Source: Vicugna pacos (taxonomy: Eukaryota > Chordata > Mammalia > Artiodactyla > Camelidae). From it: a DNA stretch of 64,000 bases. The notes beneath the pieces are model-generated. The model did not search any database. It worked only from the letters and a program-made list of their open reading frames with translations, and had not been told where the DNA came from. The translations under genes were made by a program, and so were the position numbers. The DNA is taken from the NCBI RefSeq assembly GCF_048564905.1, contig NW_027328739.1, positions 2,356,001 through 2,420,000 on the forward strand, read 5' to 3'. Within the stretch, counting starts at the first letter, position 1. Every line of letters begins with the position of its first letter. Shown here piece after piece: positions 63,495 through 64,000 of the stretch.

Positions 63495-64000
63495 GTTGAT
63501 GGTTTCACACGTCTTTAAACTTTCTAACAGTTCACAGTACACAGGGACCCACTAAAGGAGACTTATGTTCCTATAATATCCGTACACCCGGAATACATAT
63601 GCGTCGCCTGATTTCTGCTGAAACACCCACACTCTCAGGACATGGATCCATTGGATTCATGGGGGCTGAAATTCCAAGAAATGAAACCAACCCCAATGTG
63701 CACTTTGCTGTCGGTCTCTTTTGCACTTAGTACACTTTGGCAGAGCTACTTGCCTTTGTTATAGGCTTCTTACATTTCTTCTCTACGAAGCCTAGAATAT
63801 GGCATTCCTTCATCCTGTTGGAAGACATACAAGTCTACATCACGGACTAGGAAACCATTTGATTCCAAATCGGCATTAGTGTTAGGTCACGATATGCTCT
63901 TATGAATCAAAATTTACGAATATGAATGCACGCTTCTGATTTCCGAATACAAGTGTGCTGAGTACATGCAAGCCACGATACTGGGTCGATGCGTTCTGAA
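63495..64000. repeat. Macrosatellite unit 13, first 506 bases (subfamily B)
   Basis: Start of a further B copy, cut by the window edge. It shows the array continues past this end. Confidence 0.96.

Noticed and set aside
1-64000. CRISPR array, or bacterial or phage DNA
   Set aside because: The repeats are whole 5.3-kb units, not short repeats with unique spacers. There is no dense coding, and the one protein relic is mammalian-type L1.
1-64000. LTR retrovirus or other virus-derived element
   Set aside because: I saw no terminal repeats, primer-binding site or recognisable gag, pol or env similarity within a unit. The large direct repeats are the tandem units themselves.

Overview
The whole 64-kb window is one uninterrupted, head-to-tail tandem array of a unit of about 5.28-5.30 kb: twelve complete copies (taking the first base of the window as the arbitrary unit start) and a 506-base start of a thirteenth. 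Both window ends lie inside the array, so the true copy number and the flanks are not visible. I find no intact gene, tRNA, rRNA or CRISPR array. The only protein homology I recognise is a decayed LINE-1 (L1) ORF1 on the minus strand of every unit. An L1 relic, moderate GC and a macrosatellite-sized unit point to a mammalian genome; the species and chromosome cannot be named from the sequence.

Layout: units 1-3 (1-15843) are subfamily A, each exactly 5281 bases. Unit 4 (15844-21125) is a recombinant: A up to 18031-18078, subfamily B after it. Units 5-12 (21126-63494) are B, 5294-5297 bases each, and 63495-64000 begins another B unit. Copies within a subfamily differ at only scattered sites. 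A and B differ by roughly 35-40 changes in the 225 bases I compared near the unit start, yet by none over 171 bases near the unit end.

Within a unit (unit-1 coordinates): 1-560 unassigned; about 570-845 purine-rich on the minus strand, just 3' of the L1 ORF1 stop; 846-1646 L1 ORF1 relic; 1650-4490 unassigned; about 4630-4780 a short coding-like minus-strand relic; 4794-5093 a 99-codon minus-strand frame open in all twelve units; 5068-5238 the invariant 171-base core, with a CCAAT box, a G-rich Sp1-like box and a well-formed splice donor and acceptor 65 bases apart. Two CTCF-like cores on the plus strand recur in each unit (973-986 and 4972-4985).

The points most worth attention are the invariant core with promoter-like and splice-like signals, the regularly spaced CTCF-like motifs (reminiscent of the DXZ4 macrosatellite), the mapped A/B recombination junction, and conversion-like mosaics among B units. 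Together they suggest a homogenising macrosatellite that may be transcribed or act in chromatin architecture. That function is inference.
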